Shown piece by piece: positions 33,824 through 43,912 of a DNA stretch of 64,000 bases. Each line of letters opens with the position of its first letter. Position 1 is the first letter of the stretch. A program made the position numbers and the translations under genes. This DNA comes from Paenibacillus rhizophilus (lineage in GTDB: Bacteria; Bacillota; Bacilli; Paenibacillales; Paenibacillaceae), in the NCBI RefSeq assembly GCF_003854965.1, contig NZ_RQPI01000003.1:248001-312000 (forward strand). Reading direction: 5' to 3'. The notes beneath the pieces were generated by a model. That model made no database searches. It was given only the letters and a program-made list of their open reading frames with translations, and was not told the origin of the DNA.

Positions 33824-33848
33824 CATTACATTAAGGAGGTGGGAAAAA

Positions 33849-35225
33849 ATGAAGCCGCAGCCGACGTCGTGTTTATCAAATGCAGCAGAGGACGACATCA
33901 GTCGCCACCCTTGCTACAGCGAGGAAGCCCATCGGTTTTTCGCCAGGATGCATATCCCGGTCGCTCCCGCCTGCAACATCCAATGCAATTACTGCAACCG
34001 CAAATTCGACTGCGTGAACGAAAGCAGACCAGGGGTTGTCAGTGAGGTGCTGACTCCGGAACAAGCGGAGCGGAAAGTAAAAGGTGTGGCGGCACAATTG
34101 ATGCAGCTATCGGTGGTCGGCATAGCCGGTCCCGGAGATCCGCTAGCCAACGCGGATAAGACGTTCGATACGTTTGCCAGAGTCAGAAAGCATGTCCCTG
34201 ATGTGATGCTTTGCCTCAGCACCAACGGACTTACGCTTTACCGGCACATTGATCGGATTGTAGAACTTGGCATCAATCATGTGACCATTACGATTAATGC
34301 GATCGACCCTGATGTAGGCAAAGAGATTTATCCTTGGGTGTTCGATGAAGGAGTAAGGTACGAAGGAAGAGAAGCCGCCGCTCTGCTGATCAGCCGCCAG
34401 CTTCAAGGCGTGGAGGCATTGGCTAAGCAAGGTATTCTCGTCAAAGTCAACTCGATAATGATCCCGGGGGTCAACGATCAGCATCTGGTTGAAGTATCAA
34501 AGAAAGTCAAAGAACTCGGTGCGACGCTTCACAACGTAACGCCGCTGATTATCGCCCCGGGTAGCCAGTATGAGAAAGACGGTCGCAAAGCTCCCCGTCC
34601 AAGGGAATTGAACCAGCTGCAGGAGCAGCTGAGCGAGGGCGGAACCAAACTTATGCGCCACTGCCGCCAATGCCGTGCAGACGCAGTGGGACTGCTCGGC
34701 CAGGACCGGAACCAGGATTTCCAATTGGAAACGATGGAAGCCGATCCTGTAATCGACCTCGACGCAAGAGAACAATTCCAGCAGGAGCTTGACACCAAAA
34801 TCCGTCAGCGTGTTATCTCGAAGCAGAATCGTCGGAACATACTTGACGAGAATAAGAAGACTAGAGTCGCGGTTGCTTCCAGAGGCGGAGACAAGGTCAA
34901 CCAGCATTTCGGACATGCGACGGAATTTATGATTTTCGATACGGACGGCGCCGAAGTGGAATTCATCGGTATCCGGAAGATTCAGGCCTACTGCCACGGC
35001 ACAGCCGATTGCAACGGAGATAAAGGCGAAACGCTTCAAGAGATCACCTCAATCCTCAGCGATTGTCGTATTCTTCTCAGCTCCGGTATCGGCGACGCGC
35101 CCCGCGCGGCGTTGAACAAAGCAGGCGTGCTGCCTCTGGTCCGCAAAGGCGGAATACAGGAAGCCATTCTTGAAAGTGTGAAATACGGTTCTTATTTTGA
35201 AAATATTAATATATCGAAGGGATGA
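33849..35225 (+). CDS. nifB: NifB, FeMo-cofactor precursor synthase
   Basis: 458 residues. Radical SAM domain with CNIQCNYCNRKFDC, then GIAGPGDPLANADKT, TITINAIDPDVG and NSIMIPGVNDQH. A NifX-like domain follows (about 335-458: HFGHATEFMIFD). NifB makes the 8Fe-9S-C core NifB-co. ATG at 33849 is chosen because AAGGAGG lies 9 bases before it and MKPQPTSC follows; a longer in-frame start at 33795 lies inside the structured leader. First gene of the nif operon. Confidence 0.97.
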   Translation: MKPQPTSCLSNAAEDDISRHPCYSEEAHRFFARMHIPVAPACNIQCNYCNRKFDCVNESRPGVVSEVLTPEQAERKVKGVAAQLMQLSVVGIAGPGDPLANADKTFDTFARVRKHVPDVMLCLSTNGLTLYRHIDRIVELGINHVTITINAIDPDVGKEIYPWVFDEGVRYEGREAAALLISRQLQGVEALAKQGILVKVNSIMIPGVNDQHLVEVSKKVKELGATLHNVTPLIIAPGSQYEKDGRKAPRPRELNQLQEQLSEGGTKLMRHCRQCRADAVGLLGQDRNQDFQLETMEADPVIDLDAREQFQQELDTKIRQRVISKQNRRNILDENKKTRVAVASRGGDKVNQHFGHATEFMIFDTDGAEVEFIGIRKIQAYCHGTADCNGDKGETLQEITSILSDCRILLSSGIGDAPRAALNKAGVLPLVRKGGIQEAILESVKYGSYFENINISKG

Positions 35226-36110
<885 letters not shown>

Positions 36111-36148
36111 TAATAAAGCGAACGAGCTTCGCGTAACAATAGAAATTG

Positions 36149-36185
36149 TCCGGTGAATGGAGTGGAGAGACGATCATTCACCGGA
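36149..36185 (+). other. Stem-loop between nifH and nifD
   Basis: TCCGGTGAATG and CATTCACCGGA form a perfect 11-bp stem. It lacks a T-run, so it is more likely to protect the 3' end of a processed nifH message than to terminate. Confidence 0.6.
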
Positions 36186-36251
36186 TGGAATTAAAAGATC
36201 AAATGCCACGCAGGAGGCAAAGTCCTGCATATGAAAAAGGAGGCTCAACGA

Positions 36252-37709
36252 ATGGGACTGGATATTGAGGCGAACAAAAAGTTAGTTGAGGATATACTGG
36301 AAGCCTATCCCGATAAAGCGAAAAAAGACCGTAAAAAACACTTTCAGATTAACACGGAAGAAACCAAGGAATCCTGCAGTTGCTCCCTGAAATCGAACAT
36401 TAAATCCCGTCCGGGCGTAATGACGCCGCGCGGTTGCTCCTATGCCGGTTCCAAAGGCGTGGTATGGGGACCAATTAAGGATATGGTTCACATCTCCCAC
36501 GGCCCGGTTGGCTGCGGACAATACAGCTGGGGTACTCGTCGTAACTATGCGAACGGTACGCTTGGTATCGACAACTTCACTGCAATGCAAATCACAAGTG
36601 ATTTCCAAGAGACTGATATCGTCTTCGGCGGCGACAAGAAGCTGGAAATCATCTGCCGCGAGATCAAGGAAATGTTCCCGTTGGCTAAAGGTATCTCTGT
36701 TCAATCCGAATGTCCGGTTGGTCTGATCGGCGACGATATTGAAGCAGTATCGAAGAAAATGACCAAAGAACTGGAAATGCCAATCGTTCCTGTCCGTTGC
36801 GAAGGTTTCCGCGGCGTCAGCCAATCGCTTGGTCACCATATCGCGAACGATGCCATCCGCGACTTTGTAATGGGTAAAGCGGATCTGGCTGAAACGGGTC
36901 CTTACGATGTAAATATCATCGGTGACTATAACATCGGCGGCGACGCTTGGGCTTCCCGTATCCTGTTGGAAGAAATGGGTCTGCGCGTAATCGCTCAATG
37001 GTCCGGCGACGGCACACTGAACGAGTTGGAAATCGCTCATAAAGCGAAGATGAACCTGATTCACTGCCACCGTTCCATGAACTACATGGTTGATCATATG
37101 GAAAAAGCTTACGGTATTCCGTGGATGGAGTACAACTTCTTCGGACCGTCGAAAACTTACGAGAGCCTGCGCGCGATCGCTGCCAAGTTCGACGCAACGA
37201 TCCAAGAAAACTGCGAGAAGGTTATCGCCAAATACAAGCCGCAAATGGATGCCATCATCGGCAAATACAGACCGCGTCTGGAAGGCAAGAAAGTTATGCT
37301 CCTGATCGGCGGCCTGCGTTCCCGTCATACAATTGGCGCTTACGAAGATCTGGGCATGGAAATCGTTGCTACCGGCTACGAATTTGCTCATAAAGACGAC
37401 TATGAAAGAACCTTCCCTGATATGCAGACAGGATCGATCATCATGGACGATCCGACAGCTTATGAGTTGGAAGAACTTGCTCAAAAAATGAACATCGACC
37501 TTATGGGATCGGGTGTTAAGGAAAAATACGTATACCACAAAATGGGTATTCCGTTCCGTCAAATGCACTCCTGGGATTACAGCGGTCCGTACCATGGCTT
37601 CGACGGCTTCAAGATTTTTGCCAAGGACATGGATATGACTGTGAACAACCCGGTTTGGAATTTGTTTGATAAGAAAGAAAAAGTACAGCCAGAGGGGGCG
37701 AGCGTATGA
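36252..37709 (+). CDS. nifD: Nitrogenase molybdenum-iron protein alpha chain
   Basis: 485 residues. P-cluster cysteines in [21 protein letters not shown] and [12 protein letters not shown]; cofactor ligands are the Cys in [11 protein letters not shown] and the His in [12 protein letters not shown]. All are present, indicating a molybdenum enzyme that binds FeMo-co. ATG at 36252 has AAGGAGG at 36237-36243, 8 bases ahead; an in-frame ATG at 36231 has a poorer site 13 bases away. The stop overlaps nifK (ATGA). Confidence 0.97.
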   Translation: MGLDIEANKKLVEDILEAYPDKAKKDRKKHFQINTEETKESCSCSLKSNIKSRPGVMTPRGCSYAGSKGVVWGPIKDMVHISHGPVGCGQYSWGTRRNYANGTLGIDNFTAMQITSDFQETDIVFGGDKKLEIICREIKEMFPLAKGISVQSECPVGLIGDDIEAVSKKMTKELEMPIVPVRCEGFRGVSQSLGHHIANDAIRDFVMGKADLAETGPYDVNIIGDYNIGGDAWASRILLEEMGLRVIAQWSGDGTLNELEIAHKAKMNLIHCHRSMNYMVDHMEKAYGIPWMEYNFFGPSKTYESLRAIAAKFDATIQENCEKVIAKYKPQMDAIIGKYRPRLEGKKVMLLIGGLRSRHTIGAYEDLGMEIVATGYEFAHKDDYERTFPDMQTGSIIMDDPTAYELEELAQKMNIDLMGSGVKEKYVYHKMGIPFRQMHSWDYSGPYHGFDGFKIFAKDMDMTVNNPVWNLFDKKEKVQPEGASV

Positions 37710-39262
37710 GTAAGGAAAAATTAAACATTCCGGACTACAACACCTTGTTTACGGAAGAACGCTATGTACAACAGCGGGAAAACAAGAAACAATTTGAAGC
37801 GCCTTGCACTGAGCAGGAAACAGCAGAAGCGCTCGCTTACTCCCAATCTGCGGAGTATATGGAAAAGAACTTCGAACGTAAAGCGGTCGTTATCAATCCT
37901 CACAAAGCTTGCCAACCGCTCGGATCGGTTATGGCAGCACTCGGATTCGAAAAAACACTGCCGTTCGTACACGGATCGCAAGGCTGTAACTCTTACTTCC
38001 GCAGCCATTTAAGCCGTCACTTTAAAGAACCTACGCCAGCCGTTTCTTCCTCGATGACTGAGGATGCAGCCGTATTCGGTGGCATGAGCAACATGATCGA
38101 CGGTCTGGAGAACGCCGTTGCTCTGTACAAACCGGAGATGGTAGCCGTATGTACCACTTGTATGGCGGAAGTTATCGGTGACGATCTGACGGCCTTTATC
38201 GGCAATGCTCGTCAAAAAGGCGCAATCGCCGAAGATTTCCCTGTTACGTATGCCAACACGCCTAGCTTCATCGGCTCGCATATTACTGGGTATGACGCAA
38301 TGATCAAGAACATTCTGAACCAGCTGTTTGACCGTTCCGGCCTGACTGCCGCACCGGGTACTGGCGAAGAAGGCGAGAAGCTGAACGTACTGCTCGGATT
38401 CGAGCCTTACACAGGCAACTTTGCTGAAATCCGCAAAATCCTGAACGCTTTCGATACGAAGTACACAATTCTCGGCGATCACAGCGGCAACTACGATTCC
38501 CCGGCTACTGGCGAATATGAGTACTACTATGGCGGAACAAAGCTTGCCGATGTTCCGAAAGCCGCTAACGCGCTGGGTTCGCTCGTACTGCAAAAATACA
38601 CGCTGAAGAAGACTCAAGAATATATCAGCGGAACCTGGAAACAACAAGTTTCCTCATTGTCCACTCCGCTCGGCGTAAAAGCGACTGATAAGCTGCTCGA
38701 AGCCATCAGCGAGCTGACTGGCCTACCGGTTCCGGCATCGCTCACCGAAGAGCGCGGACGCGTGGTTGATGCTTACGCTGACAGCCATCCTTACCTGCAT
38801 GGCAAACGTGTTGCGCTTGTCGGCGACCCTGACCTGCTGCTTGGACTTATCGGATTCTGCCTTGAAGTCGGCATTGAGCCGGTACACATTCTGTGCTCGA
38901 ACGGCGATGTGGAATTCGACGGCAAGAAGTGGAAGCTTGAAGTTGAAGAACTGCTGGCATCCAGCCCTTACGGTTCCGAAGCAACTGTCTATGTGGGCAA
39001 AGACCTCTGGCACCTGCGTTCGCTGCTGCTGAACGATCCGGTTGACCTGGCTATCGGCAGCTCGCATGTGAAATTTGCCGCCAAAGACGCCGGCATTCCA
39101 CTGGTTCGTGTAGGCTTCCCGATCTTTGACCGTCATCATATGCATCGCAATCCGATTATCGGCTACCAAGGAGCGCTGAATCTGCTGACCTTGATTGTCA
39201 ACATTGTCCTGGAACAACTGGACACAAACAATTCCGGTTTCAACTACGATTTGGTTCGCTAA
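37706..39262 (+). CDS. nifK: Nitrogenase molybdenum-iron protein beta chain
   Basis: 518 residues. P-cluster ligands in [31 protein letters not shown] and [13 protein letters not shown]. It forms the alpha2-beta2 tetramer with NifD. Begins with a 4-base overlap, preceded by GAGGGGGCG. Followed by a very stable hairpin that separates the structural genes from the cofactor-assembly genes. Confidence 0.97.
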   Translation: MSKEKLNIPDYNTLFTEERYVQQRENKKQFEAPCTEQETAEALAYSQSAEYMEKNFERKAVVINPHKACQPLGSVMAALGFEKTLPFVHGSQGCNSYFRSHLSRHFKEPTPAVSSSMTEDAAVFGGMSNMIDGLENAVALYKPEMVAVCTTCMAEVIGDDLTAFIGNARQKGAIAEDFPVTYANTPSFIGSHITGYDAMIKNILNQLFDRSGLTAAPGTGEEGEKLNVLLGFEPYTGNFAEIRKILNAFDTKYTILGDHSGNYDSPATGEYEYYYGGTKLADVPKAANALGSLVLQKYTLKKTQEYISGTWKQQVSSLSTPLGVKATDKLLEAISELTGLPVPASLTEERGRVVDAYADSHPYLHGKRVALVGDPDLLLGLIGFCLEVGIEPVHILCSNGDVEFDGKKWKLEVEELLASSPYGSEATVYVGKDLWHLRSLLLNDPVDLAIGSSHVKFAAKDAGIPLVRVGFPIFDRHHMHRNPIIGYQGALNLLTLIVNIVLEQLDTNNSGFNYDLVR

Positions 39263-39277
39263 TCAATAGGTAAAAAA

Positions 39278-39310
39278 GGGAGCAGATTTATCTTGGATAA
39301 ATCTGCTCCC
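39278..39310 (+). terminator. Perfect hairpin between nifK and nifE
   Basis: GGGAGCAGATTTATC-TTG-GATAAATCTGCTCCC, a 15-bp perfect stem. Only a loose T-rich tail follows (TCATCCTATTTT), so it could be a partial terminator or an RNA-stabilising element for the HDK message. Confidence 0.75.
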
Positions 39311-39334
39311 TCATCCTATTTTACAGTGGAATTA

Positions 39335-39343
39335 TGTTATAAT
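39335..39343 (+). promoter_or_regulatory. Candidate extended -10 promoter ahead of nifE
   Basis: TGTTATAAT is a perfect TGnTATAAT extended -10 box; no good -35 is seen. It lies just after the hairpin and about 150 bases before nifE, so it could supply a separate nifE message. Confidence 0.45.
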
Positions 39344-39491
39344 TTGTATGGATGATAGTTTTTGGAACAGTGTCGGGACAATGCGGATTGGGGTCCAACG
39401 TTTCGTTCTTTCCATATTTATTTCAGTTATTTTAGTCCGGGTGGTTATGAATATTGAAGCACTGAGTCTTAGCGAAGGAGATGATGATCCA

Positions 39492-40853
39492 ATGGAGCCT
39501 ATTCGAAAGGAAGAGATAGACGATCAGGCCTGCGGGAGTCTTGCCCCCAAAGCCAAGCCTTGTCCACGGCCAAAACCGGGTGAGGCAGCCGGAGGTTGCT
39601 CATTCGACGGAGCGCAAATTACATTGCTCCCGATTATGGATGCTGCGCATCTCGTGCATGGACCGGTTGCTTGTGCTGGGAATAGTTGGGAAAGTCGAGG
39701 GAGCCTTTCGAGTGGGCCTAGCCTCTCCCAATACGGATTTGCGACGGATTTAAGTAATAATGACATCATTTTTGGCGGCGAAAAAAAGCTGAAAGACAGC
39801 ATTGACTATATTGCCGGGCGTTTTGCGCCTCCGGCTATCTTTGTATATTCAACCTGTGTTACGGCGCTGATCGGTGAAGATATGGATGCCGTCTGTAAAG
39901 AGGCGTCGGATCGTCTGGCTATTCCGGTAGTGCCTGTCAACAGCCCCGGCTTTGTCGGAAGCAAAAATCTCGGCAACCGGCTCGCGGGCGATGCGCTGCT
40001 CCAATATGTTATCGGTACGGGAGAACCGGAGCAGGAGACTCCGCTTGGTGTGAACCTGATTGGTGAGTATAACATCGCCGGCGAGATGTGGGACATTGAG
40101 AAGTTGATGAACCAAGCGGGAATTACGCTTCTATCCCGCATTACGGGCGACGCCAGATACAAGGAGATTACTTGGGCGCATCGCGCGAAAGCCAATATGG
40201 TCGTATGCAGCCGCGCTCTGCTTGGACTGGCGAAGCAGATGGAATCCAAGTACGGCATACCGTATTTTGAAGGATCGTTCTATGGCGCGAAAGAGACGAC
40301 CTATTCTTTGCGCCAGATGGCCTTCCTTCTGAATGACAGGGAAATGGAACGCCGGGTAGACCGGTTGACAGAGCGCGAAGAGAACAGGCTGGCTCATGAT
40401 TTGCGTCCGTACCGCAAAATTCTCAAAGGAAAAAAAGCGGTGCTTTATACAGGCGGAGTAAAGAGCTGGTCGGTCATTTCGGCGCTGAAAGAACTTGGCA
40501 TTCAAGTTGTAGGCGTAGGCACCAACAAAAGCTCGGATGAAGATGTGCAGCGGATTGCCGACCGGGTGGGCGATGATACGGAATACATCCCGGAAGGCGG
40601 AGCAAGCCGCATTATCAAGACGGTGAAGGAACGCAAAGCCGACATTATGATTGCCGGCGGGCGGAATATGTATGTCGCAATGAAAGAACAGATACCGTTT
40701 GTGGACATCAATCAGGAGCGGCATAAAGCCTATGCGGGATACGAAGGTCTGATTCGGCTGGCCAAGGAACTGGTAGATTCTATGGTCAATCCGATCTGGA
40801 AGCTTGCGTCATCGCCTGCTCCATGGGATAAGGAGGGCAACTATGACCGTTAA
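39492..40853 (+). CDS. nifE: NifE, FeMo-cofactor scaffold subunit
   Basis: 453 residues, normal for NifE. GGCSFDGAQITLLPI, HGPVACAGNSWESRG and YSTCVTALIGED are the NifD-like cluster motifs. With NifN it forms the scaffold on which NifB-co matures. ATG at 39492 gives a usual-length N-terminus and has AAGGAG 11 bases ahead. The frame is open 48 codons further upstream, but that part looks like leader and not NifE. Confidence 0.93.
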   Translation: MEPIRKEEIDDQACGSLAPKAKPCPRPKPGEAAGGCSFDGAQITLLPIMDAAHLVHGPVACAGNSWESRGSLSSGPSLSQYGFATDLSNNDIIFGGEKKLKDSIDYIAGRFAPPAIFVYSTCVTALIGEDMDAVCKEASDRLAIPVVPVNSPGFVGSKNLGNRLAGDALLQYVIGTGEPEQETPLGVNLIGEYNIAGEMWDIEKLMNQAGITLLSRITGDARYKEITWAHRAKANMVVCSRALLGLAKQMESKYGIPYFEGSFYGAKETTYSLRQMAFLLNDREMERRVDRLTEREENRLAHDLRPYRKILKGKKAVLYTGGVKSWSVISALKELGIQVVGVGTNKSSDEDVQRIADRVGDDTEYIPEGGASRIIKTVKERKADIMIAGGRNMYVAMKEQIPFVDINQERHKAYAGYEGLIRLAKELVDSMVNPIWKLASSPAPWDKEGNYDR

Positions 40854-42171
40854 GAGACGAAGCAAACCGGTATCGGTCAATCCCCTCAAAATCGGCCAGT
40901 CTTTGGGCGGCGTCCTGGCTATGCAGGGCTGCTACCGGGCGATGCCGATTGTCCATGGTTCGCAGGGCTGCAGCGCTTTTCCCAAAGCGCTTCTAACCCG
41001 TCATTTTCGCGAACCGATTGCGGTGCAAACCTCTGCGCTTCAGGAAATGGACGTTATTTTTGACGCAAACCGAAATTTGGAAGAGGCTCTGAATGCGGTG
41101 CTGTCCAAGCATCGCCCCGACATCATCGGGATTATCGGGACTGAACTGACCGATGTTGCCGGAGTGGATTACCAAAGCATGCTGAAGTCATACAAGAGAG
41201 AGCGGAATATGCGCGGCGGGCTTGCCTTCTCTGTAACGCTGCCCGATTTTCGCGGATCGCTGGAATCGGGATACAGCGTAACCGTAGAAGCGATGGTCGA
41301 TGAACTGATTCAGCAGGCCGGTCTCAGGGGACAGCGAAACGTGAATTCCCGTCAAATTACGCTGCTCCCGGGTTCGTATCTCACGCCCGGAGATGTAATG
41401 GAGCTTAAGGAAATCGTATCTTCCTTCGGATTCGAGGTTATTGCGCTTCCTGATATTTCGACTTCTTTGTCAGGGCATCTGCTTACGGGATTCTCGCCGC
41501 TGACCAGAGGCGGTGTTCCTTTGGACTCCATGCTGCAGAGCCTGCAGTCGGGACTTACAATCGCCTTTGGCGCCAGCATGGAGCGTCCGGCAAGAAGATT
41601 GCATAACGCTCTGGGAACGCCATACAAAGTGTTCCAGGGAACGATGGGACTTAAGGCATCCGACGAGCTGCTGAATTTTCTGCATCAAATCAGCGGAGTT
41701 CCTGTTCCAATCCGGTACTGTTGGCAGCGGGAAAACCTGCTTGATTGCATGCTTGACGCACACTTTCAGTTCGCCGGCGTCTCCGCGCTTGCTGCGCTTG
41801 AGCCGGATCATCTGCGTTCCGTATCGGAGTGGCTTGATGAACTGGGAGTTGAACAAAAAGCGCTCATTACTTCCTACGAAACTCCGGCAGTAGCCGAAAT
41901 GGAACGTGAAGTGTGGGTCGGAGATCTGGATGACGCTGAAGTTCTGGGAAGCGGAGCCGATCTGTGGATCAGCAGTTCACACGGAATAGCAGGAGCTGAA
42001 CGTATCGGAGCGGCTTTCCTGGCTGCGGGCTTCCCGATTTGGAATGAGCTTGGATCTTATATGAATGTCTCCGTCGGCTATCGCGGTGCGATGGAGTGGA
42101 CAAATAAAGCAGGCAATCTATTGATGAGAAGGGAGGCGGAGCATCGTGAAAGTCGCGTTCGCCACAGATGA
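40843..42171 (+). CDS. nifN: NifN, FeMo-cofactor scaffold subunit
   Basis: 442 residues, NifK-like fold: VNPLKIGQSLGGVLAMQGCY, HGSQGCSAFPKALLTRHFRE and GIIGTELTDVAGVD. Partner of NifE. ATG at 40843 follows AAGGAGGG and overlaps nifE by 11 bases. Its 3' end overlaps nifX by 26 bases. Confidence 0.93.
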   Translation: MTVKRRSKPVSVNPLKIGQSLGGVLAMQGCYRAMPIVHGSQGCSAFPKALLTRHFREPIAVQTSALQEMDVIFDANRNLEEALNAVLSKHRPDIIGIIGTELTDVAGVDYQSMLKSYKRERNMRGGLAFSVTLPDFRGSLESGYSVTVEAMVDELIQQAGLRGQRNVNSRQITLLPGSYLTPGDVMELKEIVSSFGFEVIALPDISTSLSGHLLTGFSPLTRGGVPLDSMLQSLQSGLTIAFGASMERPARRLHNALGTPYKVFQGTMGLKASDELLNFLHQISGVPVPIRYCWQRENLLDCMLDAHFQFAGVSALAALEPDHLRSVSEWLDELGVEQKALITSYETPAVAEMEREVWVGDLDDAEVLGSGADLWISSSHGIAGAERIGAAFLAAGFPIWNELGSYMNVSVGYRGAMEWTNKAGNLLMRREAEHRESRVRHR

Positions 42172-42547
42172 CGGAGTTCGTGTAAATGCCCACTTCGGGC
42201 AAAGTTCGATGTTTGCCATTTATAACATTACGAAGAGCAGCTGTGAGCTTGTGGAGCTCCGCAGAATACCCGACATTGCAGCCCAAGATGAGATGGGCAA
42301 GATTGACAGCCGGATCGAGGCTATTGCCGATTGCACGCTGATCTTTCTGATGCAGATTGGAGCCTCGGCGGCGGCAAAGGTGACCCGTCGCAAAATCATG
42401 CCGGTCAAAGTGCAATTTGGCAGTCCGATTGATGAGCAGGTAAAACGGCTTGTGGACATGCTGCAAGGCAAGCCTCCTATGTGGCTGGCCAAGGTGCTTC
42501 GCGCGGAAGAAGAGGAAGGAGCTGGGGTTAATGGATCAAACGGCTAA
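42146..42547 (+). CDS. nifX: NifX, FeMo-cofactor precursor carrier
   Basis: 133 residues of the NifX/NafY fold: KVAFATDDGVRVNAHFGQSS at the N-terminus, as in the C-terminal domain of NifB. It binds NifB-co and the VK-cluster and passes them between NifB and NifEN. GTG start with GGGAGG upstream. Overlaps both neighbours. Confidence 0.9.
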   Translation: MKVAFATDDGVRVNAHFGQSSMFAIYNITKSSCELVELRRIPDIAAQDEMGKIDSRIEAIADCTLIFLMQIGASAAAKVTRRKIMPVKVQFGSPIDEQVKRLVDMLQGKPPMWLAKVLRAEEEEGAGVNGSNG

Positions 42548-43076
42548 CGAAATCGCAGCTGCTAATGAACAACCGGCATTGCCGAAGCGCCGTTCCAAAC
42601 CGGCCCCCGATCCTGAAAAGGCGGCTCATCTTATCCGCCGCTTGAATGATCTCCTTAGCGCAACCGATTATTTCGGACGGCATGCGGCCCTTACTCCTGA
42701 TGAGAAGATTGCGAAGCTGTTCTTGGCATCAGCCGAGGATAAAGCTAAGTCGGACTTCAACTGCACCGCATCCGATGAGGTCCGCCGCCAGGTGCCGGTA
42801 CTGTTCCAGGCCATTGCCGGCGTGATAGAAGAGAACTGCGGCTTGATGATTCAAAGCTCTGCGGAAATCAACGTTGAGGGTTTCGGCCGCGGGCTGCTCT
42901 ATAGCGGCCGCGTTATCCTTGTGATGAAGAGCCTTCGCGCAGGCTTTCCGTTCCCGTTCACTTCCCTGGACAAGACGGTTGCCTATGGGGTTGCTTGCAT
43001 AGAAGAGGGCCTTGCTTTTTTGGATAAATATAAAGAACTGACTGCTGTGCACGGATTGCTCAGTCTGGAGGGATAA
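42531..43076 (+). CDS. NifX-associated nitrogen fixation protein (DUF269)
   Basis: 181 residues. The C-terminal two thirds fit the DUF269 family found beside nifX in many diazotrophs: EKAAHLIRRLNDLL, FQAIAGVIEENCGLMIQSS, NVEGFGRGLLYSGRVILVMK and SLDKTVAYGVACIEEG. The N-terminal 35 residues are Pro/Lys-rich and variable. ATG at 42531 has AAGGAG 9 bases ahead and overlaps nifX by 17 bases. Role unknown; helical protein thought to assist cofactor assembly. From memory, some Paenibacillus nif clusters carry an extra ORF between nifX and hesA and others do not. Confidence 0.82.
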   Translation: MDQTANEIAAANEQPALPKRRSKPAPDPEKAAHLIRRLNDLLSATDYFGRHAALTPDEKIAKLFLASAEDKAKSDFNCTASDEVRRQVPVLFQAIAGVIEENCGLMIQSSAEINVEGFGRGLLYSGRVILVMKSLRAGFPFPFTSLDKTVAYGVACIEEGLAFLDKYKELTAVHGLLSLEG

Positions 43077-43156
43077 ACTTCACTGTCAGGAAACACCTCC
43101 GATTCTATACTATATTGAAACTATTAAACCATGAGCGATAACGGAGGTAGAAGACG

Positions 43157-43912
43157 ATGGAGCAGGCATTGGCCGGATTGGTGGAGCAGCAGCGGTATGC
43201 ACGGCAGTTGAAACTGCTCGGAGAGAGCGGACAGAAGGCGCTAAAAGAAGCGACGGTAATGATCGCGGGTATCGGCGGCCTGGGCGGGACGGCAGCAATT
43301 TATTTGGCAGCCGCCGGAGTCGGAAAACTGATACTCGCTCACGAAGGTAAAATTGTTCTGCCGGACTTGAACCGGCAGATTCTGATGGATAACGATCACC
43401 TGGGAATGGAGCGGATGAGCACGGCCGTGGAGCATCTGCGGCGGCTTAATCCCGAGGTGGAGATCGAAGGCTACAATTCCAAGATTGAGTACGACAAAGC
43501 TAAACCTTGGATTGAGAGCGCCGATATTGTCATCGACGCCCGCTATGATTTTCCTGAGCGGTACGAATTGAACCGTCTCTGTGTGGATGCCGGCAAGCCG
43601 ATGGTGGAAGCGGCGATGTACGGCTTTGAAATATCGCTTACAACGATGATTCCCGGAGAAACGCCATGTCTGGAGTGTTTGTACCCCGACAGCAAGCCTC
43701 AGTGGGAACCTTTGGGATTTCCAGTTTTGGGTGCAACCTCAGGTATTGCGGGTTGCCTGGCTGCGCTGGAAGCCGTAAAATGGATAACAAGGGTAGGAAC
43801 GGCCTATACCGGCATTATGCATCGCTTTAACTCACTCGACTTTACCACTTACAGTGTCCGACTTACCCGTAATCCGAATTGCGCTTGCTGCGGAGAAGGA
43901 GGTAAACCGTGA
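43157..43912 (+). CDS. hesA: HesA, MoeB/ThiF-family protein of the nif operon
   Basis: 251 residues. IAGIGGLGGTAAIYLAAAGVG is an E1-like ATP-binding loop, and LNRQILMDNDHLGMERMS, CLECLYPD and CACCGEGG (zinc cysteines) complete the ThiF/MoeB pattern. HesA is a regular member of Paenibacillus and cyanobacterial nif operons and has been linked to molybdenum or sulphur supply for the cofactor; the exact reaction is not known. ATG preceded by ACGGAGGTAG. An 80-base gap separates it from the DUF269 gene. Confidence 0.9.
   Translation: MEQALAGLVEQQRYARQLKLLGESGQKALKEATVMIAGIGGLGGTAAIYLAAAGVGKLILAHEGKIVLPDLNRQILMDNDHLGMERMSTAVEHLRRLNPEVEIEGYNSKIEYDKAKPWIESADIVIDARYDFPERYELNRLCVDAGKPMVEAAMYGFEISLTTMIPGETPCLECLYPDSKPQWEPLGFPVLGATSGIAGCLAALEAVKWITRVGTAYTGIMHRFNSLDFTTYSVRLTRNPNCACCGEGGKP

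Noticed and set aside
33594..33848. Sigma-54/NifA-type nif promoter
   Set aside because: No GG-N10-GC element and no upstream NifA box; sigma-A boxes with GlnR sites explain the region.
36282..37595. 437-residue minus-strand frame opposite nifD
   Set aside because: Shadow of the nifD codon pattern; no start signals and no family similarity.
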